NCBI GenBank assembly: GCA_032622095.1
Contig: CP136062.1
Location: 135,758,960-135,822,959, forward strand
DNA: 64,000 bases
Reading direction: 5' to 3'
Source: Siphonodentalium dalli
Taxonomy: Eukaryota > Mollusca > Scaphopoda > Gadilida > Siphonodentaliidae
Made by a program: the position numbers and the translations under genes. A model generated the notes under the pieces. It saw nothing but the letters and a program-made list of their open reading frames with translations, was not told the origin of the DNA and did not search any database. Below, piece after piece: positions 46,590-56,764 of this stretch. How positions within the stretch are numbered: the first letter of the stretch is position 1; each line of letters opens with the position of its first letter.

Positions 46590-46720
46590 AATTATGGGAG
46601 ATAAATGAAGTAAAAGTCCTAAAGTGTCAGTCAAATCTCTACATTAAAAACTGTGGGAGGAGTTGATTACACAATGAAGGTTATGCGTGGCATACAAAAC
46701 AGCCTTGAATTATGCATGCT
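46590..46720. repeat. Fragment of the ACATGTTGCACATC core family
   Basis: CAAATCTCTACATTAAAAAC, GGAGGAGTTGATTACACAAT and GAAGGTTATGC match one core unit. The hairpin ends and microsatellite are absent. Confidence 0.5.
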
Positions 46721-47750
46721 TTAGTTACACCCAGGTCCGGTTTTGGAATTTTTAATTGGTCCCGACTTTTATTAAAGCATGGAGCAATAAAGAATGTTCC
46801 TGTTGAGTCTTTTTCTGGTATGGTAAAAAATAATGAGCATTTTTCTCAATTCTGTGCAAAAAAATGGAAAATTGCCATGACTCACGGCAAGTTTTTTTCA
46901 GAGAATATAAAACATATACATCATGAATTTATCAACCTATTTTAGGCCTTGTTAAACATTATGTAAATTTGGAGGTTGAAATGAGCCAACTGTTTAAAAC
47001 TATTAACAAAGTTGAACTCAGCTTGTGCCAGACATGAACTGGATGCAGTCGTAGGACCATGATGATTGGTGGAAACATCCTAATAAGGGAATAGATGAGC
47101 GACTTTGGCAGATCAGAGATCAATATCTCGGGCCATATGACACAAGGGATGACAATTTACAGGTCCCTGTGCTATGATACGTATTGATTGGATTGTTCCC
47201 TCAGGGTCCAATTTTACGTCTACCATCAAACAAAGGAATCCTGCTTCTTTCAGCTCCACGAACCATGATAAAAATGGATCGATAGGGTACATCAAATATT
47301 CACACCGACTGCTGTGACGATTGATTACAAAACTTTTTTCTCCAGTTATTCCCTTTGGAGGACGATTAAGGTGAATAATTCAATATTGGATTAATGAGGT
47401 TTGAAATGTTTGCATTTCAACTGGAATTGATGAATAGATCCACATGTGTTTTTTATGTATGATGTGTGCGTGTTCGATTTGCAATTTAAATCTCTTATAG
47501 CGATTTTTTTAGCACCAATTAGTACCAAGGGCGAAATAAAGGCCTCTCTTCAAATGCAAAATTAGCATATTTTCCCCAATTCTGAGTCTAAAATGTCTTA
47601 ATTTTCCAATCAGAAATTGAGGAATCAAGACACTCTCAATTCACATAATCAAGAAAGAACTCTGGTGAAAACTGGCCAATTTGCAACTCCAACTACTTGA
47701 CCTGTGTTTTTTGTGATATTAAATCTGCATACAAAATTTCATTCCATTCA
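46721..47750. other. No gene recognised
   Basis: Two short frames (46712-46945 plus, 47113-47295 minus) carry no recognised domain. No exon of MGAT2 or other gene is seen. Confidence 0.4.
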
Positions 47751-47756
47751 GTCATA

Positions 47757-48202
47757 TTATATACTACTAGCTGATGTGCCCGACTTCGTCCATGCTATTT
47801 AGGGAGTTCTTTGTGATCGCCTCCGTCTAGGCAGAATATACAGCGTCTGGACAAACTATTGTTCAATTGGTCCAGAATCATGCCTATATGTGTATATGAG
47901 CGAGGTCAAGGTCACGGTCGCACGTGAGATTGGACCCGTCCATATTGTTGCCGGGATCAAAGTAGGTCTACATACCAAATTTGAGTCGGATCAGTCGAGG
48001 TCCAGAAATAAGCCTACATGAGCGTGTATGAGCGAGGACAAGGACATACATGTAGTCGCATGTGAAATTGGACCCCCCCCCCCCCATTTGTTCCCGGGAT
48101 CAAAGTAGACCAAATATGAGTCGGATCGGTCGAGTCTAAAACAGACATATACATACATACATACACACATACAGACAGAAGTTCCAAAATATATAATAGA
48201 TT
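47757..48202 (+). mobile_element. Dispersed element with CTAGCTGATGTGCCCG start
   Basis: It starts TATACTACTAGCTGATGTGC with CCCGACTTCGTCCATG, and ends in a CATACATACATA microsatellite followed by ATATATAATAGA. Two similar internal blocks, AGGTCAAGGTCACGG...CGCACGTGAGATTGGACCC and AGGACAAGGACATACA...CGCATGTGAAATTGGACCC, are ~125 bp apart. Start motifs of this kind (CTAGCTG.T...CCCG.CTTCG) are widespread in animal repeats. I do not assign a superfamily. Confidence 0.55.
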
Positions 48203-48544
48203 AAAGTTATCATCTAGAAATAAAAATTGAGCCCAAATTACAACAAAAGTTTGTATCTCTGAAAAAAATTGGCAACCAGCAATTGAATATGGTCTGTGGT
48301 TGTGTTGGTTAATCTACATTAAAAATTTACATTCAGTAGAAGTAAACTTATCATCTGCAGCCCTCAAAATTAGGAACAATGTCCCACATAAAATTTAATG
48401 CTGTGACATAGATTCCACATGTTGCCACAACATTTTCCATGGCATTTCTTATTGCCATGGCCAATTTCGAGGACTGCATCTGGAGATAATAAAAGGTCAG
48501 CCGACCACAGTGTCCCCCGAAAACGTGGCAAGTCGATGCCGCTT

Positions 48545-48990
48545 TGTTAAAGAAATAAAAAAAAATGTTGAAAAGGGTTAATAACTCCATAAAAAATTAT
48601 TTTTTTCCGTCATCTATAGACATGTTGCACATCTCCAATATATGGGTAACAATACTCTGAAGTTTCAAATATCTACGATCAAAACTGTAGGAGGAGTTGA
48701 TTACACCATGAAGGTACCCTCATACAGAAAATTATAAAAAAAGTCGAAAAGGTTTAATAAATCTGTCAAAAAATAATTTTTCCGTCATCTATATACATGT
48801 TGCACATCTTCAATATATGGGCAACAATATTCTGAAGTTTCAAATCTCTGGGATGAAATCTGTAGGAGGAGATGATTACACCATGAAGGTACTCAAAAGT
48901 GTGACGGACGGACGGACAAAAAATGAACAGATGGATCAGGGTGGATGGAAAGATGGACAGACCAAAAACATAACACACAGCATTTTTTTT
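48545..48990 (+). repeat. Tandem core repeat with GACGGACGG tail
   Basis: Two ~178-bp units carry CATCTATA(G/T)ACATGTTGCACATC, CAATATATGGG and GGAG(T/A)TGATTACACCATGAAGG. They are followed by GACGGACGGACGGACAAAAA and related GATGGA words. This resembles the 3' half of the tandem-core elements. Confidence 0.6.
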
Positions 48991-49489
48991 AAATGTGCAT
49001 ACAAAATTGTCTGAACACTATATATGCCTTTAACAGAATGATACAACCTGTTAAGACATTATTATAAATAAAAACAGTAAGTCTGACAAAGAACCCAAGT
49101 GCTAAAACACAAGTATGACTTTTATACACCAGATCAACATCAAAGAATGAAGATCCAGGACACCAGAGTATATCATCATTTACCAAGGGAGGAATGTCAG
49201 CTCACTTCCAGTAATCAAGGAAACATTTCTCGGCGCTAGCTCCAGGAAGCCCTGCGGGTTGAGCTAACCTTTTAGGAAGCTCGCAGTCAGAAGCACAATT
49301 TAACTTCACAGAATGGAGAATGTAACAATTTAATAGTCTGGCTAGGAATCTCCCACAGGCAAGGGCTTATTGACTGCTGCAGAATCAAAGCTTTCCGACA
49401 GAATTTCAGACAGAATTTCATAAACATGGCAGTTAATAGTGTGAAAAAAATAAAAATAAAATTGGTTCCAATTTTTGTTGTTTTATTTC

Positions 49490-50845
49490 CCTACAAAACT
49501 GCCTGAACGGTTTGAACACTTACACAAAGTCAAATGGGCTAACACTTAATATTGGAAAATCGAAATGTCTTGTTTTCGGGAGCCATCTGTTACAATACAA
49601 ACCGACATTTAACTTCAATGGTGTTCAACTTGAAAATGTCAACGACTATACGTACTTAATAGGGATAAATTTTTCGCACAAAGGGAAATTTGAAAATGCA
49701 CAGAAACAACTTTGTGGGAAAGGTCAAAAGGCAATGTATGCTTTATTTAGTGCTTTCAAAGAAATGGTCTTTCCACCAATAAAAAAGTTGATAAAGTTAT
49801 TTGATAAACTTATTCTCCCAATAATATTATACGGCTGTGAAATATGGGGTACAGAAATAACGCTGAGCAGAATATACCAAATACAATGTGAACTAGTTCA
49901 TACAAAATATTGCAAACGAATTTTGAATGTCGGAAAATTTACAACAAATCATGCTGTCAGAGCGGAACTCGGTCGCTTCCCATGTTACATAGATGAGATT
50001 TACAGAATGGCTAATTATGCGATTAAAGTGTCGACTGAGTCAAACAAATTTCTTCTGACTAAAGCGGTTTAACAACAAATGCGCAAGGTCAAATCACTTT
50101 CCATCTTTAAATCTCTCCAAAATATCGGACAAAATATCGGACTAAACATTCAAACAGGTGGGAAGCTTTATCACTCAAATATTGTAGACAAACTTAAAGC
50201 TTCCTTGAAATGTAAACATGAGGAAGAATTCAAACGTTCGATATTCGACGATGCTCGGAAAAACGGTGATAATAAACTAAGAACATATCGACTATTTAAA
50301 TCTGAATATGTCATAGAACCATACCTTTATGGTACTCATAACGCGGAAGACAGAATGCGTTTCACAAAACTTAGAATTAGTGACCACCAACTGTCCATTG
50401 AGAACGGCCGCCACCATCAACCGAAAATAGATGTAAATGATAGGAAATGCATATATTGCCCTCCACTCCCAATAAAGGTTGAAAATGAACTACATGTAAT
50501 TATGGAATGTCCATTATACTCAAGATTTAAGGGATAAATTATTTTTGCTAATGAAACAATATTGTGACAACTTCGATTCATTGGATGAAAACGGTAAATT
50601 CATTAAAATTATGACAAATGAGAACGAAAACTGTGGAAAGATCTGCAACGTGATCCGTCAATACTTCCACAAGCGAACAATATTTTTACAAAATAAAAGT
50701 TCGTGATAATTCATATATACATTTCATGTTTTATACTCTTTTTGTACCATTACTCTTCATTTATATCATATAATCATTGTATGCATACTGCCTATGTTAC
50801 GGGTGTTTCATGCATTAAAATTATCTTATCTTATCTTATCTTTCA
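49490..50845 (+). mobile_element. 5'-truncated LINE (non-LTR retrotransposon), ORF2 3' part, pseudogenic
   Basis: The sequence encodes the region just after the reverse-transcriptase core: LNTYTKSNGLTLNIGKSKCL and VFGS, then DKLILPIILYGCEIWGTE and CKRILNVGKFTTNHAVRAEL. A TAA at about 50070 breaks the frame. Downstream is a zf-RVT-like motif (CIYCPPLP...ELHVIMECPLYS), then a frameshift near 50530 and a C-terminal tail (DKLFLLMKQY...) reaching about 50706. The 3' end is a TTATC pentamer tail (50820-50845), as expected for target-primed insertion. It is CR1/L2-like by general layout, which is inference. It is not functional: the RT active-site part and endonuclease are missing. Confidence 0.85.
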
Positions 50846-50985
50846 TCAAAAAATCAGTTAGGATGACAAAAATTAATAATAAATTGACTGCAATGAAATA
50901 AATTTTAGACGAAATTCGTGAAGTGACTGTTTAAATACATGTAAACACCGAATAACATGTGTTTAAATAATAGCATATGAGTATA

Positions 50986-51197
50986 CAGTAATGTCCAAAA
51001 TAATCGACTCATTAACCACGCAGAATTATGGGTAACTTTTCAGGATTTAGTCGGAAATATGGCTTGTTGCCATTCATCGGAAAGCTCTAACTGAGAGCTT
51101 TCCGATGAATAGCAACAAGCCATATTTCCGAATAAATCCTGAAAAATTACCCATAATTCTGATGTGGTTAAGGAGTCGATTATTTAGGGCCTTACTG
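50986..51197. mobile_element. TA-flanked palindromic MITE, intact
   Basis: The element is flanked by TA (50984-50985 and 51198-51199). The ends are CAGTAATGTCCAAAATAAT and GGGCCTTACTG. The two arms around GAGCTCT-like centre carry GGATTTAGTCGGAAATATGG and CATTCATCGGAAAGCTCT. It is the same family as 30291-30496. Confidence 0.8.
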
Positions 51198-51307
51198 TAA
51201 GAATTAATATACTAGCACTTCAGTTGTTTTTCAAAATCTTAATTACAGCCAACAGAAAAAAAGGATGTTTTTTTTTTAGTTTAAGTTTTGGACATGTTGA
51301 GGCTTAA

Positions 51308-51380
51308 CCCTTTCATGATGGGACCTGTGGTGGTGCAGCATTAAATATCCTGTGCCAATGTATTCTCTTATATATGTGGA
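51308..51380. repeat. Left part of a TTAA palindromic MITE, broken by a SINE
   Basis: TTAA (51304-51307) is followed by CCCTTTCATGATGGGACC and GTGCCAATGTATTCTCTTAT. The palindrome resumes after the SINE with TATGCGAGGCTCCG at 51815-51828. The right terminus is missing. Confidence 0.65.
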
Positions 51381-51816
51381 GCTCCGTGGTCCAGTGGTTA
51401 GCGCGTTGGACTTGTCTTCGCTGTCAACACAGCGAGGCGAGTTCGCGGCTGGCTGGTGGTCTGTTATGAGTTTCCACACAGCAGTGGCTTGGCCGACTTG
51501 AGCGATGTGCAATTGTTGGATTGTACACTGTTTGAATCTCGCGCCAAGTTGTGACCCTTGAGCAAGGTCGCTCGTACTGTGTCTGCTTTGCACCACCCAT
51601 GCATTACAAGGGTACCTGATAATGAGCAGTGAAAGATCTTGTCAGTATGCTAGCCATATGGTATCCTCGCATACTCCAGGCTGTACCTCCCCCTGTCCCC
51701 GGGGAGCAGTAGATGGTTACTGAATGTTCAGGCTCATCAGGGTAATAATTGTAAAAACTTTGAGCGCTTTGGGCCTCATGGGAAAGGCGCTTTACAAATG
51801 CTATACATTATTATTA
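51381..51816 (+). mobile_element. tRNA-headed SINE
   Basis: The head GCTCCGTGGTCCAGTGGTTA with GCGCGTTGGACTTG matches a tRNA-like A-box region, and GCGAGTTCGCGGC is a degenerate B box. The body carries CAGGCTGTACCTCCCCCTGT and CATCAGGGTAATAATTGTAA. The 3' end, GGCGCTTTACAAATGCTATA followed by ATTATTATT, is typical of SINEs sharing a LINE 3' tail. The flanks ATGTGGAG and ATGCGAGG may be a decayed target duplication. The minus-strand 106-codon frame 51276-51596 is antisense to it. Confidence 0.8.
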
Positions 51817-52064
51817 TGCGAGGCTCCGAATGAAGAGCGTAAACCAACAAATAAAAAATTGGCCTAATAGTTTGATGAGGGATCTCCCAAAGACATAGCT
51901 CATTGACTGCAGAAGATTTATTAAAGCTTGCCAACAAGTCTTCTGATTTTATCTCAAGAGGACTCACCAAGGACATTTCAAGTGGAAATGTAATTTTGTA
52001 ATGTCAATGAAGATGTATAGAGAGCAAAAAACAGCTGAAATGGTATATCTATTCAGGGCTTTAA

Positions 52065-52168
52065 TCCTTCCACGACTGGAGCTTTCGAAAATTTGTGAAA
52101 ACCCTGTGTCAATGCATTCCCTTATATGCCAGTCTCCCATAGGGATCCTCCATTCAGTAAAGAAAGGG
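52065..52168. repeat. Short TTAA palindromic MITE, ACTGGAGCTTC family
   Basis: TTAA at 52061-52064 is followed by TCCTTCCACGACTGGAGCTT and CAATGCATTCCCTTATATGC. The right end AGTAAAGAAAGGGTTA resembles the CTATACTAAA family end, so this copy may be a hybrid. Confidence 0.55.
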
Positions 52169-52458
52169 TTATAAAGTGAAAAGAACTTTCTGAGAATTAA
52201 TGCTTTCTATTAATGTTGCATACTTTCCTTGTAAAGGAAATAAAGAATTAACAAATAAAGAAAACTAAAGAAAATTTCTGCAAATTACAGGAGGGATACA
52301 TCGTATACTGACATATACATGTAGGTACATGTATTAGCCCTACCCGGAAAATACAGGAAGGATTTTCAACTCTTCTGTGACTATCAAACATCCAGGCCAC
52401 ATCTAAAAGAAAGTACAATTCATCCACACAAAATTTCCGATAAACTAGGAAATATTAA

Positions 52459-52850
52459 CCCTTTACCCAACAGAATGGCCCTGTGCCAATGCATTCTCTT
52501 ATATATGCGAGTCGACCATAGGTCGCCTCGCATATATAAGAGAATGCATTGGCTTAACACATTAAAAATTATAAAATTGTTAAAGAATGTAAGAAAAAAC
52601 GGTAAAAAGTGTTTAAAAAAGATTTTTTTTAGGCCAATGCATTCTCTTATATATGCGAGGCGACCTATGGTCGACTCGCATATATAAGAGAATGCATTGG
52701 CACAGGGCATAACTGTAACTATCACAATGTGGTCAAGGAGCCGGTTCCAATGATATCCATATGTGTATGGTTCTATTGAGACAGACCGAAGATATTTTAG
52801 GCTGTTGAAGCTTTATTTGGCCGGTTATGGCCGGTTTGTTGGGTAAAGGG
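52459..52850. mobile_element. piggyBac-like MITE, TTAACCCTTTACCCAACA family, longest copy
   Basis: TTAA is at 52455-52458 and 52851-52854. The termini are CCCTTTACCCAACAGAATGG and CCGGTTTGTTGGGTAAAGGG. It contains two full CAATGCATTCTCTTATATAT palindromes separated by AAAAATTATAAAATTGTTAA and an AAAAAAGATTTTTTTT hairpin. The opposing frames 52420-52725 and 52475-52687 are its two strands. Confidence 0.88.
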
Positions 52851-52859
52851 TTAATTTCA

Positions 52860-53370
52860 CTGCCAGGGAAAAGTGTTTGCAGAATAAAGGGAATCGTGTA
52901 AGGTTGACTTCACAAACTAAGTATAGTACATACCGTATGCAAGAACAGAACACCCACATGCCATGAAATTTACACTAAAATTCTCTTCTGTTCATTCATA
53001 ATAACAGTAGATTTCCAAATCAGTTAACTTTTGGCTTTAATTACTGAATGGATTCTCCCTTTCATTTATAAAAGTACAGATAGGCGTGGACACGGGGTGG
53101 GGGTGACTTGAGTCAGAACAGGTTATTTTCATAAATTTTGTATAAAAATAGGCAACACAGAACGTCTTTCTTTTATATAAATCACTAGCTAAACTAGGCT
53201 TCCTTTATTCACCATATGAGGGGCCTTCAAGCATATTTTGATCTTAGGTAGACCCTTTATTCAGCAGCCTCTTTGTGTGCTTGATCGTTTACAACATTTT
53301 GATATTTTCGAAAAAAAATTAATTTGAAACACATTTCTTTTTTTGAATTTAATAATTTTTGAATATATTT
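52860..53370. other. No gene recognised
   Basis: AT-rich sequence with one fragment of the MITE word CTGAATGGATTCTCCCTTTC at 53043. No exon is seen. Confidence 0.4.
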
Positions 53371-53374
53371 TTAG

Positions 53375-54828
53375 ATTTGCAGTAAACTGTTGTGAACAAA
53401 AACCACTCACCTCAGACTGACGGCACATATATTTTCATGTTTTCCTTCCAAGCCTTGAAATAGTGTGTCTGTCATTTGTAGAATGAGGTCCCCAGAGGGT
53501 GAATTTAGTGATGCCATCACCAAATTCACCCTCTGGGGACCTCATTCTGCTTACATCTCAGCAGAATGAGGTTCCCAGAGGGTGAATTTGGTGATGCTAG
53601 CCCGGGGTAGCATCACTAAATTCACCCTCTGGGGACCTCATTCTGCAAATCACAGACACACTATTTCAAGGCTTGTTTCCTTCAAGTGTGTTAAAATCCC
53701 AGCATGGTGTCAAACTGCCTCGATGAGCGGTGTGTTCCACTACATTTTCGTACTAATTTGGTTTCAGTGTCGTGTCTGGTTCTCTTGTAAATTAAGATTG
53801 AACCTCCTATTTTCCTACGATAAAAGGCATTTCTCAAAATGCACATGTGTGCATGCGCAAAGAAACAGACCCCTTGTTTCCAATTTGGCTGCTAAAGTCA
53901 GATGTATGAACATGAATGTGACCCACTCGTGCAAAGCATAAGCACAATTTTATTTAATTTGGGCTTTGATTGCGAAATTTCTAACGAAATACTTCCCCTT
54001 TTCCGACGATAAAAGCGATTTTTGTTCTCAAAATAGGCCTCTGCGCATGCGCAAAGAAACAGACCCTCTGTCATCAGTTTGTCTATCAAAGTCACGTGGG
54101 TAAACATGTGACGCATGTGTGCAAAGTACAACTCTAGTTGATATGTGCGTTTATTGTGCTGTAATTTCATGTCAAATATCGTTTGATTTCCGGACCGGTA
54201 TTCCGGTCTCCCGGGATATAGGAATATAAGGATTGGACCGGTATACCGGTCTCTCGGGTTCAAAGGGTTAATTAATATCCCATTGAAAGTTACACGTAGC
54301 GTTTGGACCATGTTTCCTGTGATTTTTGATATACGAGCCCGATTTCAAATCGTGGTGCTCCACCAAAATTGAATGCCTGGTCAAATCTGTCAAACAAGCT
54401 TTGAACGCCTGGTATTTTTTCTTTCTTATTTTTATTGAATGCCTGGTAAAATTTCAAGTACACCCTGCAAACAGCCTATTACGGCCGGTAAAATCAGATT
54501 GCAATTTCTAACTTTTTTTCATATGCCACAAATGTTGATTTCGACATTTCCACAACCAGTATATTGCTACTTGTGCTAACAAATGTTTATTAAAACGTCA
54601 ATTGTCCCAGTCGGGTCTGAAATGCATTAGAGTAATGTATTACACTAATATGCAGGGCAGGTCCCAAATTAGTACGAAAATGTAGTGGAACTACTGGAAC
54701 ACACCGCTCATCGAGGCAGGTTGGCACACGGCTGGGATTTTTACACAGTTGAAGGAAAACATAACAATATACATACGGTAGTAAGTCTGAGGTGAGTGGC
54801 TTTTGTTTACAACAGTTTACGGCAAACC
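53375..54828. repeat. Large foldback element, ~1.45 kb, arms ~165 bp
   Basis: The left arm (53375-53448 plus 53676-53765) begins TTTGCAGTAAACTGTTGTG and includes CCACTCACCTCAGACT, GTTTTCCTTC, CTGCCTCGATGAGCGGTGTG and CATTTTCGTACTAATTTGG. The right arm (54658-54828) is its inverse. The left arm is split by the hAT-like MITE at 53449-53675, which the right arm lacks. The interior has a ~190-bp direct duplication (53800-53940 and 53980-54130) with ATGCGCAAAGAAACAGACCC and CGATAAAAG. Frames 53582-53941 and 53898-54311 cross it and have no recognised domain. Confidence 0.75.
53449..53675. mobile_element. hAT-like palindromic MITE, CAAGCCTTGAAATAG family, nested
   Basis: The 227-bp element has perfect 8-bp flanking repeats TTTCCTTC (53441-53448 and 53676-53683). 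Its ends are CAAGCCTTGAAATAGTGTGT and CACACTATTTCAAGGCTTG. It contains two AATGAGGTCCCCAGAGGGTG palindromes. The opposite arm of the surrounding foldback shows the unoccupied site with a single TTTCCTTC. Confidence 0.9.
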
Positions 54829-55269
54829 AACGTTCACTTCCGTCCACACACAGTGGTTACAAAAGACTAGTGAAATAAGCACATAATAATTCTCTAAGCT
54901 TAGATTTCCAAGAAATGTCAGATACCGTATAAGTCCTAGCTTCATGGCTCCAGACTGGTAATGGAAAGCAAGATCAATACAGTGTACGAAATGCACTACA
55001 TATCTTTTCACAGCTGACAGAATATCTTTAAAAACCATAACATAATAGGTTTAAATACCAAGCAGCAGGCCTATCTGCTATGCCTATGGTATTTTAATTT
55101 CTATTGTTGAGGTGACAACAATTATATTGAAGATTTCATTGATCTTTTTGAGCACATGTATTCCTAATGTAGGCTTCTAACCACAGGGAATTATAGATTT
55201 GTGGCAGGCTATCTTAACCAGGAGGAATATGAATCCTGGGTAACCAGTTTGAGGATCCATTAAGTGGTT

Positions 55270-55350
55270 TTTGCAGGATCAAGCCCTGAAATAGTGTCTG
55301 CAGAATGAGGTCCCCAGAGGTGAATTTAGTGATGCTACATGATGCGGGAA
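55270..55350. repeat. Truncated CAAGCCTTGAAATAG element
   Basis: CAAGCCCTGAAATAGTGTCT, GCAGAATGAGGTCCCCAGAG and AATTTAGTGATGCTACATGA give one left arm only. The right arm and right terminus are missing. Confidence 0.6.
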
Positions 55351-55555
55351 GTGCCTCTATAAGACAGTCCCAGTCCAAACCAGCTAATTGTACACAGAAG
55401 TGCGGTTTGATACCCCCCCCCCCCTTATTATTGAGCTCTTTGAACCTATTTATCAACAGTAAGCATCTATTGATACATTAGACATCTTTTTGACAATAAT
55501 AACCTTTAAAAAAAATGTAAATTAATTTAAATAAACTGATTACTATTCTCATCTA

Positions 55556-55652
55556 CAGTAATGCTCTAAGTAATCGACTCCTTAACCACAGCGGAATTAT
55601 GAGTAATTTTTCAGGATTTAGTCGGAAATATGGCTTGTTGCTATTCATCGGA
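55556..55652. repeat. Left arm of a TA-flanked palindromic MITE
   Basis: TA|CAGTAATGCTCTAAGTAAT, TTTCAGGATTTAGTCGGAAA and GCTATTCATCGGAAAT match one arm of the family. The second arm is missing. Confidence 0.65.
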
Positions 55653-56019
55653 AATGTAATTCAAACAGCGCAAAAGTGAATGATGATACTGTATGCCTAA
55701 GCATGTCAACGTTTGGATTAGAACAGAATCTCCTATGCGAACTACATTTGCATTCCCAGCATGCTCAGTGACAAAGTACACAAGCGTTACTTGAAAAACA
55801 TGAACTGAGTCGAGGTGTGTCTACTTTTTACACAGAGAAATTTCTTATTATAATATCACATTTATCCAGACTTACAGGAATTGTTCATCGGTATGCAAGT
55901 AGTTCATCCTTGTATATTTAAAAAAACTGTGTTTTAAGCCAGTTGATGGACTTGCGACTGGAGTCCTTTGGGCTAGACTTCTATTTTCTAAATGTCCAGT
56001 CTCTCGTCCATTATTGCAA

Positions 56020-56541
56020 TTTATTACACGATCCTACCCTTATTCCATTCAATAAACCCATTCTATAAATTGTGATTTTAAACGTTTGTTTAATAACAGG
56101 AAATAGTGCCAGGTAACCTTTGACTTCTGATTTGTCGTCACGTTTACATTCCGTATCCTACATGTACATCTCAAAATACTATGGCTTCCAATATATTTCC
56201 AACAAGCTATAACGAATGAAGAGTTTGAAAAGTTATGCCATTAAATATATGCCAATAAATAAGTCAAAGAGTCTTTATTTATCTGGGACTCTTTCTTTAC
56301 GTGGGAAAACGACGTATAGTTACGTGAAACGTCATCACATGTTGATTTAAGTATATTTTGTCGAGGTTTTGGATCATGTAATAAATAGAATCCACAACTC
56401 GTGACGTCCCCAGTTTATAGCAGAAATTACAAAACTCATTCAGTAAATTAAGTCTGGACCTCGACAAAGGTTTATCCAGACCTAATTTACTGGACTCGTT
56501 TTGTAAATTCCGCTATAAACTGGGGACTCGTTTTAGATCCT
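56020..56541. mobile_element. Compound inverted-repeat element, copy 2
   Basis: TTTATTACACGATCCTACCC, GGATCATGTAATAAATAGAA and the palindrome CACAACTCGTGACGTCCCCA / ATAAACTGGGGACTCG follow the same order and strand as 41018-41568. Small indels distinguish the two copies. Confidence 0.7.
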
Positions 56542-56627
56542 TATAACACTGACATACAAGTATGTATATGACCAAACAGAATATTCGAAGTATATTTACG
56601 GATTTTAACATTGTACTTACTCATTAA

Positions 56628-56764
56628 CCCTTTACCCAACAGAAGGGCCCTGTGCCAATGCATTCTCTTATATATGCGAGTCAACCATAGGTCGCCTCGC
56701 ATATATAAGAGAATGCATTGGCTTAACACATTAAAAATTATAAAATTGTTAAAGAATGTAAGAA
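56628..56764. repeat. Left half of a TTAACCCTTTACCCAACA MITE split by a later insertion
   Basis: TTAA (56624-56627), CCCTTTACCCAACAGAAGGG and the first palindrome are intact. The sequence stops at GAATGTAAGAA and continues at 58780, after the element described next. Confidence 0.85.

Noticed and set aside
47113-47295. Minus-strand frame containing VKLDPEGT, like RLDPEGT of MGAT2 exon 1
   Set aside because: Only six residues match, the rest is unrelated, and exon 1 already holds this segment; chance is the simplest reading.
51381-51450. Functional tRNA gene at the SINE head
   Set aside because: Only the A-box side is well formed; the B box is degenerate, the acceptor stem does not pair, and the sequence continues into a SINE body.
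51276-51596. 106-codon minus-strand frame as a gene
   Set aside because: It is antisense to the tRNA-headed SINE.
53582-54311. Overlapping 119- and 137-codon frames on opposite strands as genes
   Set aside because: They cross a hAT-like MITE and the internal duplication of a foldback element and show no domain.
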